A DNA stretch of 16,674 nt from an uncultured Oscillospiraceae bacterium. Lineage in GTDB: Bacteria; Bacillota; Clostridia; Oscillospirales; Oscillospiraceae. The DNA is taken from the NCBI GenBank assembly GCA_934643765.1, contig CAKUCT010000017.1, positions 1-16,674 on the forward strand. Reading direction: 5' to 3'. Numbering within the stretch: position 1 is the first letter of the stretch; each line of letters starts with the position of its first letter. Below are positions 1 to 7,268 of the stretch, in pieces. The notes under the pieces are model-generated. The model saw only the letters and a list, made by a program, of their open reading frames with translations, had not been told where the DNA came from and made no database searches. The translations under genes were made by a program, and so were the position numbers.

Positions 1-1732
1 GGCCGGAATGGCTCGGCCGCGATTTTTTACAGAACGCGTTTTACACCCGGATGCTCTATTCGTGCCTGGTGGACGCGGATTTTCAGGATACGCAGAATTT
101 TATGGACGGCGTTTCTGCGCCGCGCGGCGGCCACGCATCGGTGCAGGAGCTGCTGCAGATTGTGCGCGGCAGGGCGGCGCAGTATCTGCAGGCACAGACG
201 CAGGACTGCGTCAGTGTGCAGCGCAATATGGTGCTGCGCGCGTGCCTGCAGCAGGGAAAAACATGTGCGCAGGGGCTTTACAGTCTGAGTGTACCGACAG
301 GCGGCGGGAAAACATTTTCTTCGCTGGCCTTCGCGCTGGAGCATGCGGCGGCGCAGGGAATGGACCGCGTGATCTACGTGATTCCCTATACTTCGATCAT
401 TGACCAGACGGTAGAGGTGTTTGGCGGCCTGCTTGGCGAAGAGAATGTGCTGGCGCACACGGCCGGTGCGGATTATCTGTGCGCAGAGCCGGAGGAAATG
501 ACGCCGGCGCAGTACCGGAAGCTGCTGGCAAGTGAAAACTGGGATGTGCCGGTGATTGTGACGACGGCGGTGCAGTTTTTTGAGTCGCTGTATGCCAACC
601 GTAGCAGCCGCTGCCGCAAGCTTCATAACATTGCCAACAGCGTCGTGATTTTTGACGAAGCGCAGACGCTTCCTGTGCCGTATCTTGCGCCGTGCGTGTT
701 TGCCATAACGCAGCTGGTGCAGCACTATCATACGACGGCGGTTCTCTGCACGGCGACGCAGCCGTCGCTCGATACGCTGATCCGGCGCTTTGCGCCGTCC
801 CTTTTTGTCCGGGAAATTTGTCCGGACACAACCCATATGTATGACGCACTCAGGCGGACCACGATCCGGAATCTCGGAACAGTTTTGTTTTACAGCTGGA
901 GGAAAAACGGCAGGTGCTCTGCGTGGTCAACCGGCGCAAAACGGCGCAGGAGCTGTTTTCCGCGCTGCCGGAGGAGGGGAGATTCTGCCTGACGACGCTT
1001 CTATGCGCGCGTGACCGAAAAGCGCAGATTGCGGAAATCCGCAGGCGGCTGCGGGAGGGACAAGTCTGCCGGGTGGTGTCGACGTCTCTGATTGAGGCGG
1101 GCGTCGATGTGGATTTCCCGGCAGCTTACCGCGAGCAGTGCGGGCTGGACTCTTTGCTGCAGACGTCAGGACGCTGTAACCGCGAGGGAAAGCGCACGGC
1201 GGCGGAAAGCCTTGTTTTCCGGTTTTCTCTGGAGGGATGCCCGGCGCCCGCCATGCTGGCGGCCAATATCAGCGCGGCGGATTTCGCGGCGCGGTACCAT
1301 GAAGATGTATCTTCGCCGGAGGCGGTCGCGGCATATTTTCAGGAACTGTATCAGCTCAAAGAAAGTGAGCTTGACAAAAAAGAGATTCTGGCTGCGACGC
1401 AGTGCGGAATTGCGGGCTGCATGCTGCCCTTTGCGCAGATTGCCGCGCGCTTTCATCTGATTGAAACGCGTACCAGAACGGTTTATCTTCCGCTGGGAGA
1501 GGGCGAGGCGCTCTGCCGGAGGCTTCAAAACGGGGAAGTAAATTGCGTGCTTTTGAGAAAGCTCGGGAGCTGCAGCGTGGACTGTTATACCGGGCAGTTT
1601 GAGGCGCTGGACGCGGCGGGTGCGCTGGAACTGCTGCCGGACGGGGCGGCGATTCTGCGGGATTTGTCGAAGTATGACCAGAAGACCGGTTTGGCGTTGG
1701 ACGCCGAAAATGGCGTGGGACTGTTTATCTAA
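1..1732 (+). pseudogene. cas3: CRISPR-associated nuclease/helicase Cas3, type I-C (5'-truncated by the window, frameshifted)
   Basis: Cas3 is the HD nuclease-helicase recruited by Cascade to unwind and degrade target DNA. The window begins inside the gene: frame 3 opens with the end of the HD domain (SCLVDADF, about 63-86). RecA-like lobe 1 follows in the same frame: Walker A PTGGGKT at 294-314, Walker B DEAQ at 654-665, and CTATQPS at about 747. Homology then leaves frame 3 after RTTIRNLGT (ends 881) and resumes in frame 2 from about 881-890 with FVLQLEEKRQVLCVVNRRK. Lobe 2 follows, with STSLIEAGVDVDF and the arginine-finger motif QTSGRCNREG at 1160-1189, ending at TAA 1732. Frame 3 itself runs out at 990-992. 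The shift fits a loss of 3n+1 bases near 880, beside the T-rich run GTTTTGTTTT. All motifs are intact on both sides, so the lesion is recent or a sequence error. A GGAGG at 898-902 lies 11 nt before an in-frame GTG at 914, so separate translation of lobe 2 is conceivable. Confidence 0.9.
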
Positions 1733-1736
1733 AGCA

Positions 1737-1769
1737 TCAGACGGCAAAGTAGATTACTTTGCCGTCTGA
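1737..1769 (+). repeat. Perfect 15-bp hairpin directly after cas3
   Basis: TCAGACGGCAAAGTA at 1737-1751 and its exact reverse complement at 1755-1769 are separated by a 3-nt loop. The stem starts 4 nt after the cas3 stop codon. Neither strand shows a U-tract after the stem, so it is not a canonical intrinsic terminator. It could still end or protect the 3' end of the cas3 mRNA, or be a protein-binding dyad. Confidence 0.8.
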
Positions 1770-1773
1770 CGCA

Positions 1774-1790
1774 TAAAAGATCCAATAAAT
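1774..1790. repeat. 17-bp direct repeat, copy 1
   Basis: TAAAAGATCCAATAAAT here matches 1903-1919 at 16 of 17 positions. It lies 4 nt after the cas3 hairpin. The two copies bracket a 112-bp AT-rich segment holding the second hairpin and the cas5c promoter. Confidence 0.75.
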
Positions 1791-1794
1791 ATTT

Positions 1795-1834
1795 CTATCC
1801 ACCTTTTGCGCACGCGCAAAAGGACCATGGATAG
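1795..1834 (+). other. Long imperfect hairpin between cas3 and cas5c, resembling a CRISPR repeat plus handle
   Basis: The inner stem CCTTTTGCG (1802-1810) / CGCAAAAGG (1815-1823) closes a 4-nt loop CACG. An outer stem CTATCCA (1795-1801) / TGGATAG (1828-1834) forms with a 4-nt bulge, 1824-1827, on the 3' side. The array repeat is also a short GC-containing stem with a 4-nt loop followed by TGGATTG, and its degenerate last copy has CGGATAG. The likeness is therefore in shape and in GGATAG, not in stem sequence. The segment ACCTTTTGCGCA (1801-1812) also occurs in the CRISPR leader. The role is unknown; it could be an operator, an RNA element or a relic repeat. Confidence 0.55.
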
Positions 1835-1872
1835 TATATACGTGCAGATGAATTATTTCAATTCCTTTTCTC

Positions 1873-1900
1873 TTGACAAATTGTATTTATATGGTATATA
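1873..1900 (+). promoter_or_regulatory. Consensus sigma-A promoter upstream of cas5c
   Basis: The -35 box TTGACA (1873-1878) is a perfect match. A 16-bp spacer leads to TATATA (1895-1900); TATATT at 1897 with 18 bp is an alternative. The start would be near 1907, leaving an AT-rich 5' UTR of about 90 nt that includes the second 17-bp repeat. It would drive cas5c through cas2 independently of cas3. Confidence 0.7.
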
Positions 1901-1902
1901 TT

Positions 1903-1919
1903 TAAAAAATCCAATAAAT
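1903..1919. repeat. 17-bp direct repeat, copy 2
   Basis: TAAAAAATCCAATAAAT is the second copy of the repeat at 1774-1790, with one mismatch. It lies at or just after the predicted transcription start of the cas5c promoter, which would suit an operator, although no regulator gene is present in the window. Confidence 0.75.
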
Positions 1920-1995
1920 GAAAGAGAAGTAATGGCATGCGAATTATAATAGCCAACGAGATTATTCAAATGCGTCCAGAAGGGAGGTGGTGCCG

Positions 1996-2640
1996 ATGGC
2001 AATGCAGATAGAGGTCTGGGGGAATTTTGCCTGCTTTTCCCGTCCGGAATTCAAAACGGAGCGTGTCAGCTATGACGTGATGACGCCATCGGCGGCAAGA
2101 GGGCTGGTGGAGAGCGTTTTCTGGCACCCGGGGCTGCGCTATACGATCGACAAAATCCATGTGCTTGCACCGATTCGCTTCGCGTCCATCCGGCGCAATG
2201 AAGTAAAGTCCACGGTTCTGGCCTCCGGCGTGCTGGCCGCGGCGAAGGGCGGCGCGGCCCCCGTTCTTTACACGCCGCAGGACATTCAGCAGCGGGCCGC
2301 GATGGTTCTGCGGGATGTACACTATGTGATCGAATGCCATTTTGATATGACAGACAAAGCCGCGCCCGGCGACAACCCGGGAAAGTTCCAGGAAATGCTG
2401 CGCCGGAGACTGGAAAAAGGGCAGTGTTACCACACGCCGTATCTGGGCTGCCGGGAATTTCCGGCAAGCTTCCGGCAATGGCCCGGCGGGGAGATTCCGG
2501 CGATGGATCTGACGCAGGATCTTGGCTGGATGCTCTATGACATGGACTATTCTGACCCGCAGGATATCCGGGCGCAGTTTTTCCGGGCGAAGCTTGTGCG
2601 CGGCGTGCTGGACTGCCGGAACGCGGAGGTGATGGGATGA
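1996..2640 (+). CDS. cas5c: CRISPR-associated protein Cas5c (Cas5d), pre-crRNA endonuclease
   Basis: The 214-aa product is the I-C type Cas5, which replaces Cas6: it cuts the pre-crRNA at the 3' base of the repeat stem and stays on the 5' handle as a Cascade subunit. The signature N-terminus IEVWGNFACFSRPEFK (about residues 5-20) is followed by SYDVMTPSAARG (25-36). The later KGQCYHTPYLGCREFPA (141-157) is typical of the family. ATG 1996 is preferred because AGGGAGG (1981-1987) sits 8 nt upstream; GTG 1987 lies on the ribosome site itself, and ATG 2002 would also be possible. The gene opens the Cascade operon behind its own promoter and overlaps cas8c by ATGA. The expected handle is the 11 nt TGGATTGAAAT, as predicted from the array. 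Length and motifs look intact. Confidence 0.96.
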   Translation: MAMQIEVWGNFACFSRPEFKTERVSYDVMTPSAARGLVESVFWHPGLRYTIDKIHVLAPIRFASIRRNEVKSTVLASGVLAAAKGGAAPVLYTPQDIQQRAAMVLRDVHYVIECHFDMTDKAAPGDNPGKFQEMLRRRLEKGQCYHTPYLGCREFPASFRQWPGGEIPAMDLTQDLGWMLYDMDYSDPQDIRAQFFRAKLVRGVLDCRNAEVMG

Positions 2641-4400
2641 TTCTGCAGGCGTTGACGGCGTATTATGAGACGCTGCTTGCCCAGGGGCGCATTGCCGCGC
2701 CCGGCTGGGAAAACGCGTTTGGCGTGAGCTTTGGATTGGAGCTCAGCGAATGCGGAGAGCTGCTGGCGCTGGTTCCATATCAGAAAGCGGACGAGAAGGG
2801 AAAGCTGCGGCCGCAGCCGATGCGGGTACCGGCGCACGTCAAACGTTCCTCCGGTGTGGAGGCAAACTTTTTGTGCGACAATTCTGCGTACCTTTTGGGC
2901 GCGGATGAAAAGGGCAAGCCGGAGCGGGCCAAGGCGTGCTTTGCGGCTTGTGCGGCGCTGCACCATCAGATTCTGGATGGGCTGGACAGCCCGGCGGCGC
3001 GGGCCATTCTGGCGTTTTTTGACACCTGGCAGCCGGACGCGGCGGCGCAGCATCCGCTGCTCAAAGACAGCTGGAAGGCGATTGCAGGCGGCGCGAATCT
3101 GGTGTTTGCCTTTGACTACGGCGGGGCCAAGCGCCGCCCCGTGACAGAAGATGGGCAGCTGCAGAAGGCGTGGCAGCAATACTATCAGAACGGCAATCCG
3201 GACGCGCCGCGCGCGCAGTGCCTGATTACGGGGCAGCGGCTTCCCGTTGCGCTGACGCACCCGGCCATCAAGGGCGTCAAGGACGCGCAGAGCTCAGGGG
3301 CCAGCCTGGTCTCGTTCAATGCGCCCGCGTTTTGCTCCTACGGACACGAGCAGGGCGAAAATGCGCCTGTCAGCGAATACGCGGCCTTTGCCTACACGAC
3401 CGCGCTCAATGCGCTGCTCTCCGATCGCGAGCACCGGAGGTTCCTTGGCGATACGACGGTCGTCTGCTGGGCGGAAAACGCGGGAACGGCCTACGCGGAT
3501 CTGGGTATCGACGCGCTGTTCGGCATTCCGGAGGAGTCCGGCATCCAGCAGGAGGATCTCAGCCGCGCGCTGCGTGCGCTTGCAAGAGGCGAGCCGGTTT
3601 CCTGGCTGGAGCAGGAGCTGCAGCCGAAGCAGCATCTGTGTTTTCTCGGCTTGGCGCCGAATGCGGCGCGGCTGTCTGTCCGGTTTTTCCTGAGAGACAC
3701 ATTAGAGCAGTTTTCAAGGCATATCGAAGCACACCGGCAGGCGCTGGACATTGTCCGTCCGGCCTTTGACACGCAGCAGGCACTGTCTGTCCGGGCGCTG
3801 TGCTGGGAGACGGTCAATAAAAAAGAGCGCAGCCCGTCTCCGCCGCCGCAGCTGGCGGGAGATCTGCTGCGCGCTGTGCTGACCGGCGGGCGGTACCCGG
3901 CGACGATGCTGAATGCGGTGACGCTGCGCATCCGCGCCGAGCGGGAAATCACCCGCGGCCGTGCGGCCATGATCAAAGCCTACTATACAAGAAACGAAAC
4001 GGGGCTGTGCCCGAAGGAGGTCTTAACGGTGGAACTGAACGAACAAAGCGCGTATGCGCCGTATGTGCTCGGAAGACTCTTTGCGGTGCTCGAGGCGGTG
4101 CAGGACGCGGCAAATCCCGGCATCAACGCGACCATCAAGGATAAGTATTTCAACTCGGCCTGCGCCACACCGGCGATCATCTTCCCGACGCTTCTGAAGC
4201 TGGCGCAGAAGCACCTGCAGAAGCTGGATACGGGATCGGAAATTTTCTATGGCAAGCAGATTACAAGCCTTGTGGGGCGGCTGATGCAGCCGTTCCCGGA
4301 CAGACTGTCTTTGCCGGAGCAGGGCGCGTTTGAAATCGGATATTACCACCAGACGCAAAAACGCTTTGAAAAGAGAAATGGAGGAGAAGACAATGCTTGA
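2637..4400 (+). CDS. cas8c: Type I-C CRISPR-associated protein Cas8c/Csd1, Cascade large subunit
   Basis: The 587-aa product is the large subunit of type I-C Cascade, which recognises the PAM and helps open target DNA. It starts MILQALTAYYETLL, and the central block CLITGQRLPVALTHPAIKGV with SFNAPAFCSYGHEQGEN (about residues 195-245) is the most recognisable Csd1 signature. Length agrees with the family's usual 550-620 aa. GGAGG at 2625-2629 precedes ATG 2637, which overlaps the cas5c stop as ATGA, so translation is probably coupled. The C-terminal 123 residues form the helical small-subunit-like region, and an internal ribosome site at 4014-4020 would express it separately as Cas11c (see next entry). 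The stop overlaps the start of cas7. Confidence 0.96.
   Translation: MILQALTAYYETLLAQGRIAAPGWENAFGVSFGLELSECGELLALVPYQKADEKGKLRPQPMRVPAHVKRSSGVEANFLCDNSAYLLGADEKGKPERAKACFAACAALHHQILDGLDSPAARAILAFFDTWQPDAAAQHPLLKDSWKAIAGGANLVFAFDYGGAKRRPVTEDGQLQKAWQQYYQNGNPDAPRAQCLITGQRLPVALTHPAIKGVKDAQSSGASLVSFNAPAFCSYGHEQGENAPVSEYAAFAYTTALNALLSDREHRRFLGDTTVVCWAENAGTAYADLGIDALFGIPEESGIQQEDLSRALRALARGEPVSWLEQELQPKQHLCFLGLAPNAARLSVRFFLRDTLEQFSRHIEAHRQALDIVRPAFDTQQALSVRALCWETVNKKERSPSPPPQLAGDLLRAVLTGGRYPATMLNAVTLRIRAEREITRGRAAMIKAYYTRNETGLCPKEVLTVELNEQSAYAPYVLGRLFAVLEAVQDAANPGINATIKDKYFNSACATPAIIFPTLLKLAQKHLQKLDTGSEIFYGKQITSLVGRLMQPFPDRLSLPEQGAFEIGYYHQTQKRFEKRNGGEDNA
4029..4400 (+). CDS. cas11c: Cas11c small subunit from an internal in-frame start within cas8c
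   Basis: AAGGAGG at 4014-4020 lies exactly 8 nt before GTG 4029, in the cas8c reading frame. The product would be 123 aa, starting MELNEQSAYAPYVLGRL and sharing the cas8c stop. Type I-C Cascade is known to contain a roughly 14-kDa Cas11c made by internal translation from cas8c, and both the position and the predicted size agree. Cas11 subunits form the belly of Cascade and contact the non-target strand. The Shine-Dalgarno is as good as those of the annotated cas genes, although inside cas8c it merely encodes Lys-Glu-Val. The sequence shows the signal; production of the protein is inferred from the known family behaviour. Confidence 0.8.
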   Translation: MELNEQSAYAPYVLGRLFAVLEAVQDAANPGINATIKDKYFNSACATPAIIFPTLLKLAQKHLQKLDTGSEIFYGKQITSLVGRLMQPFPDRLSLPEQGAFEIGYYHQTQKRFEKRNGGEDNA

Positions 4401-5277
4401 GCCGATCAAAAACCGATATGATTTTGTGATTCTGTTCGATGTGGAAAACGGAAACCCCAACGGCGACCCGGACGCGGGCAATATGCCGCGCGTCGACCCG
4501 GAAACCGGCTTCGGCCTTGTGACCGACGTCTGCCTGAAGCGGAAGATCCGCAACTATGTTGAGACGCTGAAGGAGGACGCCGAAGGCTACCGGATCTATA
4601 TCAAAGACGGCGTGCCGCTCAACCGCAGCGACAGCGAGGCCATTTCGGCGCTCGGCATTGACGAGGATCTGAAGAAGGCGAAGAAGAGCGACCCCGGAAT
4701 CGACGCGAAGCTGCGCGACTGGATGTGTGCGCATTTTTATGATATCCGCACATTCGGCGCGGTGATGACGACATTTGTCAAGGGCGCGCTCAACTGCGGA
4801 CAGGTGCGCGGGCCCGTGCAGCTGGGCTTCGCGCGCTCCATTGACCCGGTTGTCCCGCAGGAGGTGACGATCACGCGCGTTGCCATCACGAAAGAAGACG
4901 ACGCCGAGAAAAAGGGTACGGAGATGGGCCGGAAGTTCATTGTGCCGTATGCGCTCTACCGGGCGGAGGGCTTTGTCTCAGCGAATCTGGCCCGGAAGAC
5001 GACGGGTTTCTCGGAGGATGATCTGGAGCTTTTGTGGCAGGCGATCATCAACATGTTTGAAAACGACCACTCCGCCGCGCGCGGGAAAATGGCGGTGCGC
5101 GAGCTGATGATCTTCCGGCATGACACAGAGCTTGGAAACGCGCCATCGTATCAGCTCTTTGACGCGGTGCATGTCCAGAAAAAGGAGGGCGTCCTTGTCC
5201 CGCGCAGCTACAGCGATTATACCGTTTCTGTTTCCAACACACTTCCGGAAGGGGTACATCTGGAAAGGCGGGCGTAA
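4393..5277 (+). CDS. cas7c: Type I-C CRISPR-associated protein Cas7/Csd2, Cascade backbone
   Basis: The 294-aa RAMP protein polymerises along the crRNA spacer to form the Cascade backbone. The N-terminus YDFVILFDVENGNPNGDPDAGNMPR is diagnostic for Csd2, and the length matches the family (about 285-295). The start at ATG 4393 is chosen because GGAGG (4380-4384) lies 8 nt upstream. An ATG at 4378 or 4330 in the same frame would put the start on or before the ribosome site and inside the cas8c coding end. The first 8 bases overlap the end of cas8c, and the TAA stop overlaps the cas4 start as TAATG. Nothing appears broken. Confidence 0.96.
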   Translation: MLEPIKNRYDFVILFDVENGNPNGDPDAGNMPRVDPETGFGLVTDVCLKRKIRNYVETLKEDAEGYRIYIKDGVPLNRSDSEAISALGIDEDLKKAKKSDPGIDAKLRDWMCAHFYDIRTFGAVMTTFVKGALNCGQVRGPVQLGFARSIDPVVPQEVTITRVAITKEDDAEKKGTEMGRKFIVPYALYRAEGFVSANLARKTTGFSEDDLELLWQAIINMFENDHSAARGKMAVRELMIFRHDTELGNAPSYQLFDAVHVQKKEGVLVPRSYSDYTVSVSNTLPEGVHLERRA

Positions 5278-5939
5278 TGTATACGCCGGACGAGTGTCTG
5301 ATGATTTCCGGCCTGCAGCACTTCCGGTTTTGCCGCAGGCAATGGGCACTGATTCACATTGAGCAGCAGTGGGCAGAGAATCTGCGCACGGTGGAGGGAA
5401 ATCTTCTGCATGAGCGGGCGCATGATGAGCAGCTGCGCGAATCCAGGGGAGACCTATTGATCGTGCGCGCGCTGCGGGTGCAGTCGCTTACGCTGGGGCT
5501 GACCGGGCAGTGTGATGTTGTGGAGTTTCGGCGCGATGATACGCGTGGGGTGCCGCTTGCCGGAAAAGATGGCCTGTGGCTTGCGTATCCGGTGGAGTAT
5601 AAGCGCGGCGCGCCGAAGCAGGACGGCTGCGACGAGCTGCAGCTGTGCGCGCAGGCGATGTGCCTGGAGCAGATGCTCTGCTGCAAGATTCCGGAGGGGG
5701 CGCTGTTTTACGGTGAAACGCGCCGGCGCCTGCGCGTGGCGTTTACACCGGAGCTGCGCGAGGAGGTTTGTGCGGACGCGGCGCAGATGCACGATCTGTA
5801 CCGGCGCGGCCGCACGCCGCAGGTAAAGCCCACAAAGTCCTGCAACGCGTGCTCGCTCAAGGAGCTGTGTCTGCCGCGGCTGCAGAAAAGCGGTCCGGTG
5901 CGGGACTATCTGCGCGAGAACATGGAGGAACAGCCATGA
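5277..5939 (+). CDS. cas4: CRISPR-associated exonuclease Cas4 (Fe-S, RecB-like), spacer acquisition
   Basis: The 220-aa Cas4 trims prespacers and selects for the PAM together with Cas1-Cas2. Four cysteines suited to an Fe-S cluster are visible: C19 (FRFCRRQW) and C189, C192 and C198 (CNACSLKELC). The RecB-type nuclease core shows H45 (GNLLHERAH), D80 (GQCDVVEF), and E107 with K109 (VEYKRG), followed by the helix QLCAQAMCLEQM in place of the usual QxxxY. The start ATG is embedded in the cas7 stop (TAATG), with only the weaker GGAAAGG upstream, which suggests translational coupling. The end overlaps cas1 as ATGA. Length and motifs are normal for I-C Cas4. Confidence 0.95.
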   Translation: MYTPDECLMISGLQHFRFCRRQWALIHIEQQWAENLRTVEGNLLHERAHDEQLRESRGDLLIVRALRVQSLTLGLTGQCDVVEFRRDDTRGVPLAGKDGLWLAYPVEYKRGAPKQDGCDELQLCAQAMCLEQMLCCKIPEGALFYGETRRRLRVAFTPELREEVCADAAQMHDLYRRGRTPQVKPTKSCNACSLKELCLPRLQKSGPVRDYLRENMEEQP

Positions 5940-6967
5940 GAAAGCTTCTGAACACGCTCTTTGTCACGAGCGAGGACGCGTATCTGACCATCGATGGGGA
6001 GAACGTGGTTGTGAACCGGGAAAAGCAGGAGCTGGCGCGATTTCCGCTGCATACGCTCGCGGGGATTGTCTGCTTTACCTACGCGGGCGCGTCTCCGGCG
6101 TTGATGGGCGGCTGCGCAAAGCGCGGCGTGAGTTTGAGTTTCTGCACGCCGGCGGGGCGGTTTCTGGCCCGGAGCGTCGGAGAAGAGAACGGAAATGTGC
6201 TGCTGCGCCGGATGCAGTACCGCGTGGCGGACGACCCGGGGCAAAGCTGCCGCATCGCGCGCAATATGATCTTCGGAAAGCTCCATAATGCCAGATGGAG
6301 CTTGGAGCGCACCAAGCGCGACCATGCGCTGCGTGTGGATACAGACCGGCTGCAAAACGCCATCGAGCAAATCAAGGCGCTTTATCCGGTCGTTGCCGGC
6401 GAGATTTCCATGGATTCGCTGCGCGGCAGCGAAGGCATTGGCGCCAAGGCATATTTTGATGTGTTTGACGAGATGATTCTGCAGAACAAGCAGGACTTTT
6501 TCTTCCGCGAGCGCAATCGGCGGCCGCCTCTGGATAACGTCAATGCGATGCTGTCTTTTGCGTACAGTCTGCTTGCAAACGACTGCGCAGCCGCGTTGGA
6601 AGCGGTCGGACTGGATGCCTACGTCGGCTTTCTGCACCGCGACCGCCCGGGGCGCACGTCGCTGGCGCTGGATCTCATGGAAGAGCTGCGGCCCTGCTTT
6701 GCGGACCGGTTTGTTCTCTCGCTGGTCAACAACCGCGTCCTGCGGGGCGATGATTTTGAGCACACGGACAGCGGCGCGGTGCTGCTGACGGATACGGCGA
6801 GAAAGAAATTTCTGCAGGCCTGGCAAGAGCGCAAGCGCGAGACCATCACGCACCCGTATCTGAAAGAGAAGCTCGCGTGGGGGCTGGTTCCGTATGTGCA
6901 GGCGCTGCTGCTGGCGCGGTATCTGCGGGATGATCTGGATGCGTATCCGCCGTTTTTGTGGAAGTGA
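5936..6967 (+). CDS. cas1: CRISPR-associated endonuclease/integrase Cas1, type I-C
   Basis: The 343-aa Cas1 is the integrase that inserts new spacers at the leader end of the array. The N-terminal beta domain (MRKLLNTLFVTSEDAYLTIDG) is followed by the helical catalytic domain, with metal-ligand candidates E166 (LRGSEGIGAKAYF), H234 (GFLHRDRPGR) and D246 (LALDLMEELRP). The length is the usual one for the I-C family. ATG 5936 overlaps the cas4 stop and has GGAGG at 5924-5928, 7 nt upstream. The frame is open further upstream, but that part only shadows cas4. The gene ends 10 bp before cas2. Confidence 0.96.
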   Translation: MRKLLNTLFVTSEDAYLTIDGENVVVNREKQELARFPLHTLAGIVCFTYAGASPALMGGCAKRGVSLSFCTPAGRFLARSVGEENGNVLLRRMQYRVADDPGQSCRIARNMIFGKLHNARWSLERTKRDHALRVDTDRLQNAIEQIKALYPVVAGEISMDSLRGSEGIGAKAYFDVFDEMILQNKQDFFFRERNRRPPLDNVNAMLSFAYSLLANDCAAALEAVGLDAYVGFLHRDRPGRTSLALDLMEELRPCFADRFVLSLVNNRVLRGDDFEHTDSGAVLLTDTARKKFLQAWQERKRETITHPYLKEKLAWGLVPYVQALLLARYLRDDLDAYPPFLWK

Positions 6968-6977
6968 GGGAAGGCGC

Positions 6978-7268
6978 ATGCTGGTTCTGATTACCTATGA
7001 TGTGAACACGGAGGATGCGGGCGGACGCAGACGGCTGCGGCAGATTGCAAAGCAGTGTGTGAATTTTGGCCAGCGCGTGCAAAACTCTGTGTTTGAATGT
7101 CTGCTTGACGCGGCGCAGTGCAGGCAGCTGCAGCACAAACTCTGTGCGATTATGGACGAGGAGAAAGACAGCCTGCGGTTTTATTACCTCGGCAACAAGT
7201 ATGAAACCCGCATTGAGCACTTCGGCGCGAAAGCCGGATACGCGCCGGAGGGGGCGCTGATTGTGTGA
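6978..7268 (+). CDS. cas2: CRISPR-associated protein Cas2
   Basis: The 96-aa Cas2 dimerises between two Cas1 dimers to form the spacer-integration complex. It starts MLVLITYDVNTED, with the conserved ferredoxin-fold aspartate at D8, and continues RRRLRQIAKQCVNFGQRVQNSVFEC, a family hallmark. ATG 6978 follows GAGGGAAGG just upstream; the open frame further upstream is inside cas1 and was discarded. It is the last cas gene before the leader and array. Length and motifs are complete. Confidence 0.96.
   Translation: MLVLITYDVNTEDAGGRRRLRQIAKQCVNFGQRVQNSVFECLLDAAQCRQLQHKLCAIMDEEKDSLRFYYLGNKYETRIEHFGAKAGYAPEGALIV

Noticed and set aside
882..909. Programmed -1 frameshifting in cas3 at GTTTTGTTTT or AGGAAAAAC
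   Set aside because: Neither is a proper X-XXY-YYZ slippery heptamer in the zero frame, and Cas3 proteins are not known to need frameshifting; a deletion or error is simpler.
1737..1769. Standard intrinsic terminator after cas3
   Set aside because: The stem is strong but no T-run follows on either strand, so it is listed as a hairpin of unknown role.
1932..1949. Tiny ORF (ATG at 1932, MACEL) in the cas5c 5' region
   Set aside because: It is five codons with no clear ribosome site; there is nothing to support a leader peptide.
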